From NCBI RefSeq assembly GCF_004322755.1, contig NZ_CP036401.1:7254001-7318000 (forward strand): a stretch of DNA of 64,000 bases, written 5' to 3'. Below, one piece after another: positions 31,577-40,244 of the stretch. Under the pieces are notes generated by a model that was given only the letters and a program-made list of their open reading frames with translations, was not told where the DNA came from and did not search any database. The stretch comes from Pseudoduganella albidiflava. Its GTDB lineage: Bacteria > Pseudomonadota > Gammaproteobacteria > Burkholderiales > Burkholderiaceae_D. The position numbers were made by a program, and so were the translations under genes. The number at the start of each line of letters is the position of its first letter. Positions within the stretch are counted from its first letter, which is position 1.

Positions 31577-32779
31577 ATGAACTACCGCCGCATGCAGTAT
31601 TGCGCCCGCTGCACGTATCCGTTCGTCACCGTCAACCTGGCGATCGACGATGAAGGCGTTTGCGCCAGCTGCCGTACCGCCGAGGAATTCGACAAGCTGA
31701 CGCCGGAGTTCTGGGCCCACCGCCGCGCCGTGTTCGAAAAGAATGTCGAGGCGATGCGCAAGGACCGCCGCTCCGATTACGACTGCATCATCCCCGTCAG
31801 CGGCGGCAAGGACAGTTATTTCCAGACCCACATCATGGTCAAGGAATATGGCCTGAAGCCCCTGCTGGTCACTTACCACGGCAATAACTACCTGCCGGAG
31901 GGGAACTACAACCGCGACCGCATGCGCGAGGTGTTCGATTGCGATCACCTGGTGATGGGCCCCAGCGTCGAGGTGCTGAAGAAGCTGAACCGGCTGTGCT
32001 TCCGCAAGATGGGCGACATGAACTGGCACGCCCACTGCGGCATCTTCACGTTCCCGATCCAGATGGCGGTGAAGTTCGACATCAACCTGATGGTGTGGGG
32101 CGAGATCGCCTGGGATATCTCGGGCATGTACGAGCCCGATGACTTCGTCGAGTTCTCGGCGCGGGTGCGCCACGAGCATGGCCTGCGCGGTTTCGAGTGG
32201 TACGACATGCTGAACGACCCGCAGGAGCCGCTGAAGGAAAACGACCTGCTGTGGGCCAAGTACCCGAGCGACGACCAGATCCTGAAGACGGGCGTGCGCG
32301 GCCTGTACATCGGCAACTTCTTCAAGTGGGATCCGTACAAGCACACCCAGCTGATGAAGGACCTGTACGGCTGGAAGGAATCGGAACGGCCGTTCGACCG
32401 CACCTATCGCCGCGCCTCGAACCTGGACGACCGCTACGAGAACGGCATCCACGACCTGCTCAAGTTCGTCAAGTTCGGCTATGGCCGCGGCTCCGACCAC
32501 AGCTCGAAGGACGTGCGCACCGGCTACATGACGCGCGAGGAAGCGATCGAAATGGTGCGCAAGTACGACCACGTGGTGTCCGACGACCTGTACTACTGGC
32601 TCGACTATGTGAACATGACGGAAGAGGAATTCTGGCGTACCGCCGACAGGTTCCGTGATCCGCGCGTGTGGTGGATCGAAAACGGCAAGTGGTACAAGGA
32701 CAATATCTGGGGCGATTCGTCGGCCTACGGCGAAGTCCACCTGTCGCTCGAAGAACAGAAGCGTTACCAGCGCGGCTGA
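31577..32779 (+). CDS. pseA: N-acetyl sugar amidotransferase (PseA/WbpG type)
   Basis: A 400-residue PP-loop ATPase that adenylates an N-acetyl group and replaces its oxygen with ammonia, giving an acetamidino sugar such as Pse5Ac7Am. The ATP PP-loop PVSGGKDSY is at residues 73-81. Paired cysteines CARC (9-12) and CASC (29-32) form a probable zinc site. The start has a strong ribosome binding site (GAGGAG). With hisH and hisF just upstream it forms the three-gene amidation set known from Pseudomonas O-antigen (wbpG-hisH-hisF). Whether the substrate is pseudaminate or its CMP form is not visible from sequence. Confidence 0.93.
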   Translation: MNYRRMQYCARCTYPFVTVNLAIDDEGVCASCRTAEEFDKLTPEFWAHRRAVFEKNVEAMRKDRRSDYDCIIPVSGGKDSYFQTHIMVKEYGLKPLLVTYHGNNYLPEGNYNRDRMREVFDCDHLVMGPSVEVLKKLNRLCFRKMGDMNWHAHCGIFTFPIQMAVKFDINLMVWGEIAWDISGMYEPDDFVEFSARVRHEHGLRGFEWYDMLNDPQEPLKENDLLWAKYPSDDQILKTGVRGLYIGNFFKWDPYKHTQLMKDLYGWKESERPFDRTYRRASNLDDRYENGIHDLLKFVKFGYGRGSDHSSKDVRTGYMTREEAIEMVRKYDHVVSDDLYYWLDYVNMTEEEFWRTADRFRDPRVWWIENGKWYKDNIWGDSSAYGEVHLSLEEQKRYQRG

Positions 32780-33678
32780 TGGGGCTGATGGATATGGCAG
32801 CCCTCGTCACCGTCGGCGTGCCGGCCTGGAGCCGGCGCGAAGCGCTGCACGCCGTGCTGGCGGACATGGTCGCCACCGGCCTGCACACCGAGCCGGCCGT
32901 GCGCATCCTCGTCATCGACGACGACTCGCCGGACGGCAGCTTCGACGCGGTGCGCCATTTCGATGGCCAGGGCAATATCAGCGTGCGCAAGAACGCCGAG
33001 CGCCAGGGTTTTCGCGGCAATTTCATCCGGCTGATCGAGCAATGCGAGACCGAGTACCTGCTGTATTCGTGCGACGACGATTTCGTGGTGACCCCTGGCG
33101 TGGTGCGGCTGCTGGAATACCTGAAGACGACACCCACGCCGCCGGCATTGATTTCCAGCCTGTTCTACGACAAGGGCCAGGTGTACCGGGCCAACGACAG
33201 CCAGGTGCTGCCGATTCCGCTGGAGGAATACCGGCACTGCTGCGCCCACATGCCGGGCCTGGTGCTGAACGCGCGGCTGGCCAGGGCCATCGTGCCGCGC
33301 ATCGAGCCCTTCCTGCGCGATCCGCGCAACGCCTATCCGCAATGCTGCGTGGCCCTGCTGTTGCTGCTGTTCGGCTACCCCGGCATCTACCTGCCGGTCG
33401 AGCTGGTGCGCACGGGGTTCGACCTCGCTTCCGGTATCGAAGGCTATGCCACGGTGGCGCAGCGCTGGGACCAGTTCCTGTTCTTCGATGAACTGCTGGG
33501 CCACCTGGCCGGCAGCATCACCGACGCCGACGCCGCCGCGCGTGCCCGCTACCTGCTGGAGCGGCACCGCGCCAGCCTGTTCCTCACGCTCGGCTCGGGC
33601 ATCGGCCACGAACGCCCCGACCTGGGGCAGGCTTACCTGGACGGCGCGGCGGCCTGGCTGCGCCGGCAGGGCGCTTAA
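32779..33678 (+). CDS. Family 2 glycosyltransferase
   Basis: A cytoplasmic GT-A-fold transferase of 299 residues. The N-terminus ALVTVGVPAWSRREAL and the ILVIDDDSPDGS strand-loop are those of GT2 enzymes. LYSCDDDFVVT (about residues 95-105) supplies the metal-binding D-x-D. Donor and acceptor are unknown; in this operon the natural donor would be CMP-pseudaminate or a related sugar. ATG at 32779 overlaps the pseA stop (TGATG); in-frame ATGs 3 and 5 codons later are possible. It is the last gene of the rightward operon, and its TAA overlaps the TAA of the convergent operon. Confidence 0.82.
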   Translation: MGLMDMAALVTVGVPAWSRREALHAVLADMVATGLHTEPAVRILVIDDDSPDGSFDAVRHFDGQGNISVRKNAERQGFRGNFIRLIEQCETEYLLYSCDDDFVVTPGVVRLLEYLKTTPTPPALISSLFYDKGQVYRANDSQVLPIPLEEYRHCCAHMPGLVLNARLARAIVPRIEPFLRDPRNAYPQCCVALLLLLFGYPGIYLPVELVRTGFDLASGIEGYATVAQRWDQFLFFDELLGHLAGSITDADAAARARYLLERHRASLFLTLGSGIGHERPDLGQAYLDGAAAWLRRQGA

Positions 33679-34769
33679 GCCCTTCCCGGATCGTTCTTCA
33701 GTTCATCGCATTCGGCCGCCAGCGTGCGGGCCACCTGCTCCAGGAAGCCTGGCGCCGCGGGTGCCTGCGCCGGTGCCGCGGCGGTCTCCGGCACACCGGG
33801 ATCGGTGGCCCCATCCTGCGCCACGAACGCGCGGCGGAATTCCTCCATCACGTGGGACACACCCCGTTCCGACGCGTCGCGCAGGTTCGATTCCAGGTAC
33901 TGGCCGAACGAGGCGGCCGAGCTGATGATCTCGTAGCTGGGGAAGTAGTACACATGGCCGTGACGCTTCGCGGCGGCGCCGCAGACGGCGCGCAGCACGC
34001 TCTTCGAATACGTGGACGCCACGATGACGCTGTCCTCGCCGTGCGTGGCCACCAGGTGCACGGGACTGACCGTGATGATCCAGCGCATGGCCGGATTGAT
34101 GTCCGCCGCGAGCGCGATGGCCGCTTCCAGGTCGGCCAGGATTTCCGGATACTCGAAGTTGACCGGCAGGTGCGTGGCGGGATCGAAGGTGCCGGCCACG
34201 GTGCCCGGACAGACCGGGTAGACGATATGGTCCCGCGCATCGACCCATGCTTCGGTCAGCCCCAGCGTGAACACGAAAGTATCGCTCTCGGCCAGCATGC
34301 GGCGCACCGCGGCCAGGTGGAAGGCACGGTCCAGGCGCGCCTCCGCGGCGCTGTCGAAACCGCCGGGCCGCACGTGGGGGCGCAGCAGGTCGAACACCTT
34401 GCCGTCCACTTCCTCGAAGGCGTGGATGGCCGGCCGGCGTTCCAGCGCTTCCTCGAACAGCTGGCGCAACTGGCGCACCGTGTACAGGTTGCCGTAGCGT
34501 GCCGAGAATTCGTGGTAGCCGTGCGCCTGCTTTTCTTCGGGCGTGAAATAGTCCGGCGCCTGTTCGGCGAAGAACGGCGTCAGCCCCAGCGACGGCAGCC
34601 AGCGCATCAGGTTGCTGGCGAAGCAGCTGCCGGCCGTGGCGATGCGGTTGGCCGCCGTCAGGAAGCGCGGCGTGTCGGCGGTGAACTCCACGTTGTACCA
34701 GCTCTTGCGGGCCACCGCGCGGTTCCAGAACGCCCGCTCGGGCTGCTGTTTGTAGGGGTGCGCGCTCAC
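33675..34769 (-). CDS. GSCFA-domain protein
   Basis: A 364-residue protein with the GSCFA family motif at residues 47-51 (AGSCFASNLMRWL) and further family features (TFVFTLGLTEAW, WIITVSPVHLVATH). GSCFA proteins are an SGNH-hydrolase-like group often found in surface polysaccharide loci; a role in sugar O-acylation or deacylation is plausible but unproven. The start is GTG at 34769, overlapping the upstream stop as GTGA. The last 40 residues are Ala/Pro-rich and low complexity. It is the last gene of the leftward operon and its stop overlaps the stop of the opposite operon. Confidence 0.82.
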   Translation of the reverse strand: MSAHPYKQQPERAFWNRAVARKSWYNVEFTADTPRFLTAANRIATAGSCFASNLMRWLPSLGLTPFFAEQAPDYFTPEEKQAHGYHEFSARYGNLYTVRQLRQLFEEALERRPAIHAFEEVDGKVFDLLRPHVRPGGFDSAAEARLDRAFHLAAVRRMLAESDTFVFTLGLTEAWVDARDHIVYPVCPGTVAGTFDPATHLPVNFEYPEILADLEAAIALAADINPAMRWIITVSPVHLVATHGEDSVIVASTYSKSVLRAVCGAAAKRHGHVYYFPSYEIISSAASFGQYLESNLRDASERGVSHVMEEFRRAFVAQDGATDPGVPETAAAPAQAPAAPGFLEQVARTLAAECDELKNDPGRA

Positions 34770-35563
34770 AGGACTCCCAATGCTTGCAGGATCAAGGTGC
34801 CGTACGGGCCGTTGGCATGGGTTGCCTCGCGCCAGTACGGCCTGGCCAGGTAGCCGTTGTCGCATGCCGCGGCCGGCGCGCCGATGATGTCGACGCCCAC
34901 CGCGCGCAGGCGCTCTTCCACCACGCGGCAATAGACCGAATACACCTTCAGCCGCAGCAGCGCGGGCGCCACCGGATAGCGCTCGAACAGCGGGCCGAAG
35001 ATTTCCGGATCGCCCTTCACCTGTGCTTCGTCCTCGATCGGCGGCGGTGGCAGGATGTGCAGCACGCGCTGGCCGGCAAACGCCAGTTTCAGCACGCGGC
35101 AATACACCTCCGGGCGCCAGGCCAGGTCGGCCATCTTGCGTTCGATGACGGCCAGCGGCACGATCTGGCGCGGCACCGGCGCGGGGCAGGGCGCATCGTC
35201 CGGCGTGCGCAGGAAGTCGAACGGTACCGGGTGGTCCGCGATCGAGAAGGCCGAGTGCTCGTTGCCGAAGAAGACCGAGCAGATCGTCACCGGCCCCGCG
35301 CCCAGCAAGGCAAGGGCGGCGCGCAGCTGGGCCGCATACGCCGGGCTCATCGAAAAGCCTTCGCGGTCGTATTTCATCACCAGCGACGGCGCGCCGGCCA
35401 GCGGCATCACGAACACCAGGTGCGCCTGCTGCGCCTCGAGCACGAACTCGTGCACGCTGAACAGCCCATCTTCCGAAGGCACCTGGCGCGCCGTGCCCAG
35501 TTCGCGCGCGGCATCCAGCAATGCCACCAGGTGGCTGTCGCCAAGGATCAGGTACCGGTTCAT
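34766..35563 (-). CDS. SGNH-like hydrolase-fold protein, unassigned
   Basis: A 265-residue protein beginning MNRYLILGDSHLVALL. The GDSH block has the position and form of the first block of SGNH/GDSL hydrolases, but a clear C-terminal D-x-x-H block is not obvious, so catalysis is uncertain. ATG at 35563 overlaps the upstream epimerase stop (ATGA), and its own stop overlaps the GSCFA start. The pairing with a GSCFA protein suggests that both act on the same glycan, perhaps adding or removing an acyl group. No closer assignment is possible by eye. Confidence 0.65.
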   Translation of the reverse strand: MNRYLILGDSHLVALLDAARELGTARQVPSEDGLFSVHEFVLEAQQAHLVFVMPLAGAPSLVMKYDREGFSMSPAYAAQLRAALALLGAGPVTICSVFFGNEHSAFSIADHPVPFDFLRTPDDAPCPAPVPRQIVPLAVIERKMADLAWRPEVYCRVLKLAFAGQRVLHILPPPPIEDEAQVKGDPEIFGPLFERYPVAPALLRLKVYSVYCRVVEERLRAVGVDIIGAPAAACDNGYLARPYWREATHANGPYGTLILQALGVL

Positions 35564-36456
35564 GGCGCCGCCTCGGCCGCCAGCGTGGCGCGGATGCCGT
35601 CGGCCAGGCCGACCCGGGGTTGCCAGCCGGGCAGCAGCCGGTAGCTGTGCCACGGTTCCATCACTTCGCGGGGGCGGTACGGGCGGCCTCCCCAGTCGAT
35701 GTTCAGGGCCTGGCCACTGGCCTGTTCGTAGACGCGGGCCAGCTCCTGCAAGGGCAGCGGGGCGCCCGACGAGACCGCGTACTCTTCGATGCCGGCCACG
35801 GCGCCGGAGGCCAGGCGCCCGGCGGCCAGCACGAAGGCGTCGATCACGTCATCGATATGGACCAGGTCGATCCGCTGCTGGCCGGGCGACATCGCCAGCG
35901 CCTCGCCGGAAGCGCCGATGCGCTTGAACAGGTGCAGGAGCTTCGGCCGCCGGTCGCCGGGGCCATAGGTATCGAACAGCTTCAGCGTGATCACGCGCAT
36001 GTCCAGCGCTTCCGCATAGAAGCGCAGCACGGCGTCGAAGGCCTGCTTGAGCGCCGCGTACAGGCACACCGGGCTGTAGGGCTGGTCTTCGTAGTGCTGC
36101 CACGAGGTGCCGGTATTGACGAGGTGGCGCACGCCGGCCTGGGCCATCGCTTCGGCCAGCTGGGTCGAGAACAGCACGTTGGCGCGCACCAGCGGTTCCA
36201 CGTCGGCGGGGGTGTGCTGGGCCAGGAACAGCGAGGCGAGATGAAACACGGTATCCGGCGCGACGGCACGCAGGATGCGGATCAGGTCTTCGGTACTGCC
36301 GTCGTGCCGGTGCACGTGCAGGGCGCCCGCGTCATCCGCGGGCGGCACCGAGTCCGGCCGCAGCACGACATGCACCTGCCAGCCATCGGCCAGCAGCCGG
36401 CGCACCAGGTGGCCGCCGATGAAACCGCTGGCGCCGGTGACGAGGGCGGTGCTCAT
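35560..36456 (-). CDS. NAD-dependent sugar epimerase/reductase
   Basis: A 298-residue extended short-chain dehydrogenase with TGASGFIGGHLVRRL at the N-terminus and the catalytic Y-x-x-x-K in CLYAALKQAF. It sits after rfbF, rfbG, rfbH and a 3,5-epimerase-like gene. In that position it is the candidate 4-ketoreductase that completes a CDP-3,6-dideoxyhexose, equivalent to AscF in the CDP-ascarylose pathway of Yersinia. An alternative is a reductase for an unrelated deoxysugar. The start at 36456 was chosen because it gives the canonical N-terminus and an ATGA overlap with the gene before it. Confidence 0.83.
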   Translation of the reverse strand: MSTALVTGASGFIGGHLVRRLLADGWQVHVVLRPDSVPPADDAGALHVHRHDGSTEDLIRILRAVAPDTVFHLASLFLAQHTPADVEPLVRANVLFSTQLAEAMAQAGVRHLVNTGTSWQHYEDQPYSPVCLYAALKQAFDAVLRFYAEALDMRVITLKLFDTYGPGDRRPKLLHLFKRIGASGEALAMSPGQQRIDLVHIDDVIDAFVLAAGRLASGAVAGIEEYAVSSGAPLPLQELARVYEQASGQALNIDWGGRPYRPREVMEPWHSYRLLPGWQPRVGLADGIRATLAAEAAP

Positions 36457-36995
36457 GCGGCGAAGGGACTGTCGAAGTCCGCCAGCGTGGGGAAGGTGCG
36501 GTCGCGCGGCGACAGCAGCGGGGCGCTGTCCGGCCAGTCGATGCCGGCCGAATTCCACAGCACGCCGCCATCGTGCGCCGGGGCATACGTGGACGTCACC
36601 TTGTACACCATCAGCGCCTGTTCGCTCAGCGTATAGAAGCCATGGGCCAGCCCGGCCGGCAGGTACAGCATGTTGCCGGCCTCGCCGCTCAGCTCCAGGG
36701 CCAGGTGCCGGCCGTAGGTGGGCGAGCCGCGCCGCAAGTCCAGCGCGGCGTCCAGCACGCGGCCCTGCGGGCAGTACACCAGCTTGGCGTGATCGTGCGG
36801 CGGCACCTGGAAGTGCAGGCCGCGCAGCACGCCCTGCTGCGAGATCGAGTAGTACTCTTCGGCGAAATCGGTGCGCAGCCCGGCATCGCGGAACACGTCT
36901 TCATGGAAGACCTTGGTAAAGCTGCCGCGCTCGTCGCGCCGCACGATCGGGCGCAGCTCGAAGCAGCCGGGGATAGAGGTGGGCAGGATATCCAT
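36453..36995 (-). CDS. RmlC-like 3,5-epimerase (cupin)
   Basis: A 180-residue cupin of the dTDP-4-dehydrorhamnose 3,5-epimerase family: the start MDILPTSIPGCFELRPIVRR, the active-site block EYYSISQQGVLRGLHFQ, and YLPAGLAHGFYTLSE. Despite the family name the substrate is probably not dTDP-linked, because no rmlA, rmlB or rmlD is present and the neighbours make a CDP-sugar. The likely role is epimerisation of CDP-4-keto-3,6-dideoxyglucose (AscE-like). It lies 18 bp after the preceding gene's stop and overlaps the reductase by 4 bp. Confidence 0.86.
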   Translation of the reverse strand: MDILPTSIPGCFELRPIVRRDERGSFTKVFHEDVFRDAGLRTDFAEEYYSISQQGVLRGLHFQVPPHDHAKLVYCPQGRVLDAALDLRRGSPTYGRHLALELSGEAGNMLYLPAGLAHGFYTLSEQALMVYKVTSTYAPAHDGGVLWNSAGIDWPDSAPLLSPRDRTFPTLADFDSPFAA

Positions 36996-37013
36996 GTCGT
37001 GTAGGGAGCCGGT

Positions 37014-37772
37014 TCAGTAGGGCAGCTGGTCGGCCAGCAGCACCTGCGGATGGGCGATCACCCGCTCGGCGTTGCGTGCAAAGCGGGCCAGCATCAATGC
37101 CTGCAGCCGCTCGCAGCAGAAGGCCAGGCTGCGTTCCAGGTAGCCTTCGCGTGGAATGAAATGCTCGCGATGGAAGCGTTCGGCCACCGCTTCGAGCGCA
37201 TCGGTGATTTCGATGAACCAGGCGGCCGGGATGAAGCTCACGGTGGGTGCCGGGATGAAGACAGTGCCGCTCAGGTAGTGGGCCGCTTCTTCGCTGCCCA
37301 CGTAGCCCATCTCGACCGCCAGGCCGAAGAAGATCAGCAGGTCGCGCACGTTGCCGTTGCCATTCGACGCGTATTGCACCAGCAGGCTGCGGCGGAAATC
37401 GAACGGCGCGCCGATGATCGGGGTCTGGCCATCGCCGATGAAATGCTGCGCTGTCAGCTGCGGCACGATCGACGGCGGCGCGTAGTAGTTGAAGCCGCGC
37501 AGTTCGCCCACCGGCGCGGCCAGCGCAAAGCGGCGGTAATGGCAAAAGCCGACGAAGCCGGTACCGCCGGCGGCGCGCAGCTGGTCGCGGATCAGGTACA
37601 GGGCAACGTACTCGCCCAGGTACTGGTTCTTGAATGCCAGGTCCGGATGGCTGACGCTGAGGGCGATGCCGCGTTCCGGCACGTAGTCGCCGGTACCGAT
37701 CATCGTCATGAAGTCCGGCAGCTGCCAGCCGAACGGCTGGTGGGCGATGCAGTAGAACGGCGGCATGCTCAT
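37014..37772 (-). CDS. DUF4422-like putative glycosyltransferase
   Basis: A 252-residue protein. FYCIAHQPFGWQLPDFM at the N-terminus and GFVGFCHYRRFAL near residue 80 resemble the DUF4422 family, whose members lie in capsule and O-antigen loci and are thought to be glycosyltransferases. The match is by eye and partial. It overlaps rfbH by one base (TGATG), so it is translated with the CDP-dideoxysugar enzymes and may transfer that sugar. Start is ATG 37772; an in-frame ATG lies two codons later. Confidence 0.6.
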   Translation of the reverse strand: MSMPPFYCIAHQPFGWQLPDFMTMIGTGDYVPERGIALSVSHPDLAFKNQYLGEYVALYLIRDQLRAAGGTGFVGFCHYRRFALAAPVGELRGFNYYAPPSIVPQLTAQHFIGDGQTPIIGAPFDFRRSLLVQYASNGNGNVRDLLIFFGLAVEMGYVGSEEAAHYLSGTVFIPAPTVSFIPAAWFIEITDALEAVAERFHREHFIPREGYLERSLAFCCERLQALMLARFARNAERVIAHPQVLLADQLPY

Positions 37773-39097
37773 CAGAAGTTCACGCCGAAATAGGCTTCCA
37801 GCTTCTCGACCACGTAGTCGAGCATCTCGCGCGTCAGGCCCGGGTAGACGCCGACCCAGAAGGTGTCGTTCATCACGCGGTCGGTATTGGCCAGCTCGCC
37901 CGATACGCGGTAGGTGCGCCCGGTCATGTAGGGCTGGCGCGTCAGGTTGCCGGCGAACAGCAGCCGCGTGCCGATCTTGTGCTGGTCCAGGTAGGTGAGC
38001 AGGTCCACCCGGGACGTATTCGCTTCCGGCTTCAGCGTCATCGGGAAGCCGAACCAGGAAGGATCGGAGTGCTCGGTCGCTTCCGGCAGGATCAGGAATT
38101 CGCTGCACGACTGCAGCCGCTCCTTCAGGTAGGCGAAGTTGTCCTTGCGGGCCTGGATGAAGCCGGCCGCGCGGTCGATCTGGGCCAGGCCGCAGGCCGC
38201 CTGCATGTCGGTGATCTTCAGGTTGTAGCCCAGGTGGCTGTAGGTGTACTTGTGGTCGTACCCTTCCGGCAGCGTGCCCAGCTTCCAGCAGAAGCGCTTG
38301 CCGCAGGTGTTGTCCTTGCCGGGCGGGCAGTAGCAATCGCGGCCCCAGTCGCGGAACGACTCGGCGATCTGCTTCAGCTCGTAGTTGTCGGTGAACACGG
38401 CTCCGCCTTCGCCCATCGTGATGTGGTGCGCCGGGTAGAACGACATGGTGCCGATGTCGCCGAAGGTGCCCACCATCTTGCCATGGTAGGTCGAGCCGAG
38501 CGCGTCGCAGCAATCCTCGATCAGCCACAGCTTGTACTTCTTGCACAGCGCCGTGATGACGTCCAGGTTGTACGGATTGCCCAGCGTGTGGGCCAGCATG
38601 ATCGCCTTGGTCTTCGGCGAGATCGCCGCTTCCAGCTGCGTCACGTCGATGTTGTAGGTGCCCAGTTCCACGTCGACGAACACCGGCACGGCGCCGAACT
38701 GGATGATCGGGTTGACGGTGGTGGGGAACCCCGCCGCCACGCCGATCACTTCGTCGCCCTGGCGGATCGCGCGCTCGCCCAGCTTCGGCGACGTGAGCGT
38801 GTTGAACGCCACCAAGTTGGCCGACGAGCCGGAATTGACGGTGATCAGGTGCTGCACGCCGATCAGCTTGGCCAGCCTGGCCTCGAACAGGTCGTTGAAG
38901 CGGCCCGTGGTCAGCCAGGCATCCAGCGACGCTTCCACCATCAGTTCCATTTCCGGCGCGCCGACCACCTTGCCGGCCGGCGGGATCACTGTCACCCCCG
39001 GTTCGAACGGCTTCGGCTGGCTGGCCAGGGCGCCGTACTGCGCCACCAGCGCGATGATCTGCTCGCGCAGTTGTTCCTTGTTCTGTGGGTCACTCAT
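37772..39097 (-). CDS. rfbH: CDP-4-keto-6-deoxyglucose 3-dehydratase (E1, RfbH/DdhC/AscC)
   Basis: This PMP and [2Fe-2S] enzyme removes the C3 hydroxyl of CDP-4-keto-6-deoxyglucose. The 441-residue protein has the E1 cluster signature exactly: C197-X57-C255-X1-C257-X7-C265. The usual PLP lysine is replaced by histidine in [14 protein letters not shown] (residues 219-232), as expected for a dehydratase rather than an aminotransferase. E1 needs an iron-sulfur flavoprotein reductase (E3: AscD/DdhD/RfbI), and none is encoded in this window. The start overlaps the end of rfbG by 8 bp, where a 12-bp tandem repeat lies. Confidence 0.95.
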   Translation of the reverse strand: MSDPQNKEQLREQIIALVAQYGALASQPKPFEPGVTVIPPAGKVVGAPEMELMVEASLDAWLTTGRFNDLFEARLAKLIGVQHLITVNSGSSANLVAFNTLTSPKLGERAIRQGDEVIGVAAGFPTTVNPIIQFGAVPVFVDVELGTYNIDVTQLEAAISPKTKAIMLAHTLGNPYNLDVITALCKKYKLWLIEDCCDALGSTYHGKMVGTFGDIGTMSFYPAHHITMGEGGAVFTDNYELKQIAESFRDWGRDCYCPPGKDNTCGKRFCWKLGTLPEGYDHKYTYSHLGYNLKITDMQAACGLAQIDRAAGFIQARKDNFAYLKERLQSCSEFLILPEATEHSDPSWFGFPMTLKPEANTSRVDLLTYLDQHKIGTRLLFAGNLTRQPYMTGRTYRVSGELANTDRVMNDTFWVGVYPGLTREMLDYVVEKLEAYFGVNF

Positions 39098-40244
39098 GGT
39101 TGTTCTCTTGGTTATGCGAAGTGTCTTGCGAAGTGTGCTGCGAGGTGTTTTGAGAAGCGTCCTGCAAAGTGTCCTGCAAAGCGTCCTGATACGCGGCGAT
39201 CTGCGCCAGCGTGAAGCCACGCATGTCCTGCCCGGCGGCATGGGCCTTGTGCCACGCCACGATCCGGTCGATGGCCTGGCCCAGCGTCCAGCGCGGTTGC
39301 CAGCCCAGGCGGCTGCGCGCCTTGGAGCAGTCGAGCTTCAGGTAATGCGCCTCGTGCGGCTGGGGCGCGCTGTCCAGCTCCCAGGCGGCGCCGGCGCCCC
39401 AGCTGCCGCACAGGCGCTCGACGATCCACTGCACCGGCTGCGCGTCGACATCCTGCGGGCCGAAATTGAAGCCTTCGGCGCAGGCCGGTCCATCCTGGTA
39501 CAGCCGCTCGGCCAGCGCCAGGTAGCCGGACAACGGCTCAAGCACGTGCTGCCATGGCCGGATCGCATGCGGGCTGCGGATGCGTACCGGCCGGCCGGCG
39601 GCGATGGCGCGCACCATGTCCGGGATCAGCCGGTCTTCGGCCCAGTCGCCGCCGCCGATCACGTTGCCGGCGCGGCCGGAGCCGAGCGCCACGCCGTGTT
39701 CCTTGTAGCGCTCCGGGTTGAAGAACGAGGAGCGGTAGGCGCTGGTGACGAGTTCGGCGCAGCCCTTGCTGTTGCTGTACGGGTCATAGCCGCCCATCGC
39801 CTCGTTTTCGCGATAGCCCCACGGCCACTCGCGGTTCTCATAGCATTTGTCGCTGGTGACATTGACCACGGCGCGCACGCCCGGCGTGGCGCGCACCGCC
39901 TCGAACAGGTGCACCAGGCCCATCACGTTGGTCGCATAGGTTTCCACCGGGTGCGCATACGAGTAGCGCACCAGCGCCTGCGCCGCCATGTGGATCACGA
40001 TGTCGGGCCGGGCCGCCGCCAGCGCGCCGCGCAGCGCCTCGGCATCGCGGATATCGCCCGCCAGGGATTCCATGCCGGCCGCCACGCCCGCCACGTCGAA
40101 CAGGCTGGGCTGGCTGGGCGGGGCCAGCGCGAAGCCGGTGACGTGCGCGCCGAGCGATTGCAGCCAGAGGCTCAGCCAGCTCCCCTTGAAGCCCGTGTGG
40201 CCGGTGAGGAAGACGCGCTTGCCGCGCCAGAAACCGGGATTCAT
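39090..40244 (-). CDS. rfbG: CDP-glucose 4,6-dehydratase with repeat-derived C-terminal tail
   Basis: RfbG converts CDP-glucose to CDP-4-keto-6-deoxyglucose. The 384-residue short-chain dehydrogenase-type protein has the N-terminal nucleotide site [13 protein letters not shown] and the catalytic Y-x-x-x-K in [13 protein letters not shown]. It also has the [17 protein letters not shown] block typical of this enzyme. The last 30 residues are a low-complexity S/T-x-Q-D/N repeat encoded by a 12-bp tandem tract and are not part of the fold. The gene overlaps rfbF (ATGA) and rfbH (8 bp). Confidence 0.95.
   Translation of the reverse strand: MNPGFWRGKRVFLTGHTGFKGSWLSLWLQSLGAHVTGFALAPPSQPSLFDVAGVAAGMESLAGDIRDAEALRGALAAARPDIVIHMAAQALVRYSYAHPVETYATNVMGLVHLFEAVRATPGVRAVVNVTSDKCYENREWPWGYRENEAMGGYDPYSNSKGCAELVTSAYRSSFFNPERYKEHGVALGSGRAGNVIGGGDWAEDRLIPDMVRAIAAGRPVRIRSPHAIRPWQHVLEPLSGYLALAERLYQDGPACAEGFNFGPQDVDAQPVQWIVERLCGSWGAGAAWELDSAPQPHEAHYLKLDCSKARSRLGWQPRWTLGQAIDRIVAWHKAHAAGQDMRGFTLAQIAAYQDALQDTLQDASQNTSQHTSQDTSHNQENNHE
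39118..39189. repeat. 12-bp tandem repeat encoding the C-terminal tail of rfbG
   Basis: Six consecutive 12-bp units on the plus strand (GAAGTGTCTTGC, GAAGTGTGCTGC, GAGGTGTTTTGA, GAAGCGTCCTGC, AAAGTGTCCTGC, AAAGCGTCCTGA). On the coding strand they give T/S-S/L-Q-D/N/H tetrapeptides. The tract ends about 20 bp before the rfbH start codon, so it also occupies the rfbH translation initiation region. Confidence 0.9.

Noticed and set aside
36453..36995. RmlC as evidence for dTDP-rhamnose synthesis
   Set aside because: No rmlA, rmlB or rmlD is in the locus. The gene is embedded with the CDP-glucose enzymes, so a CDP-sugar substrate is more likely.
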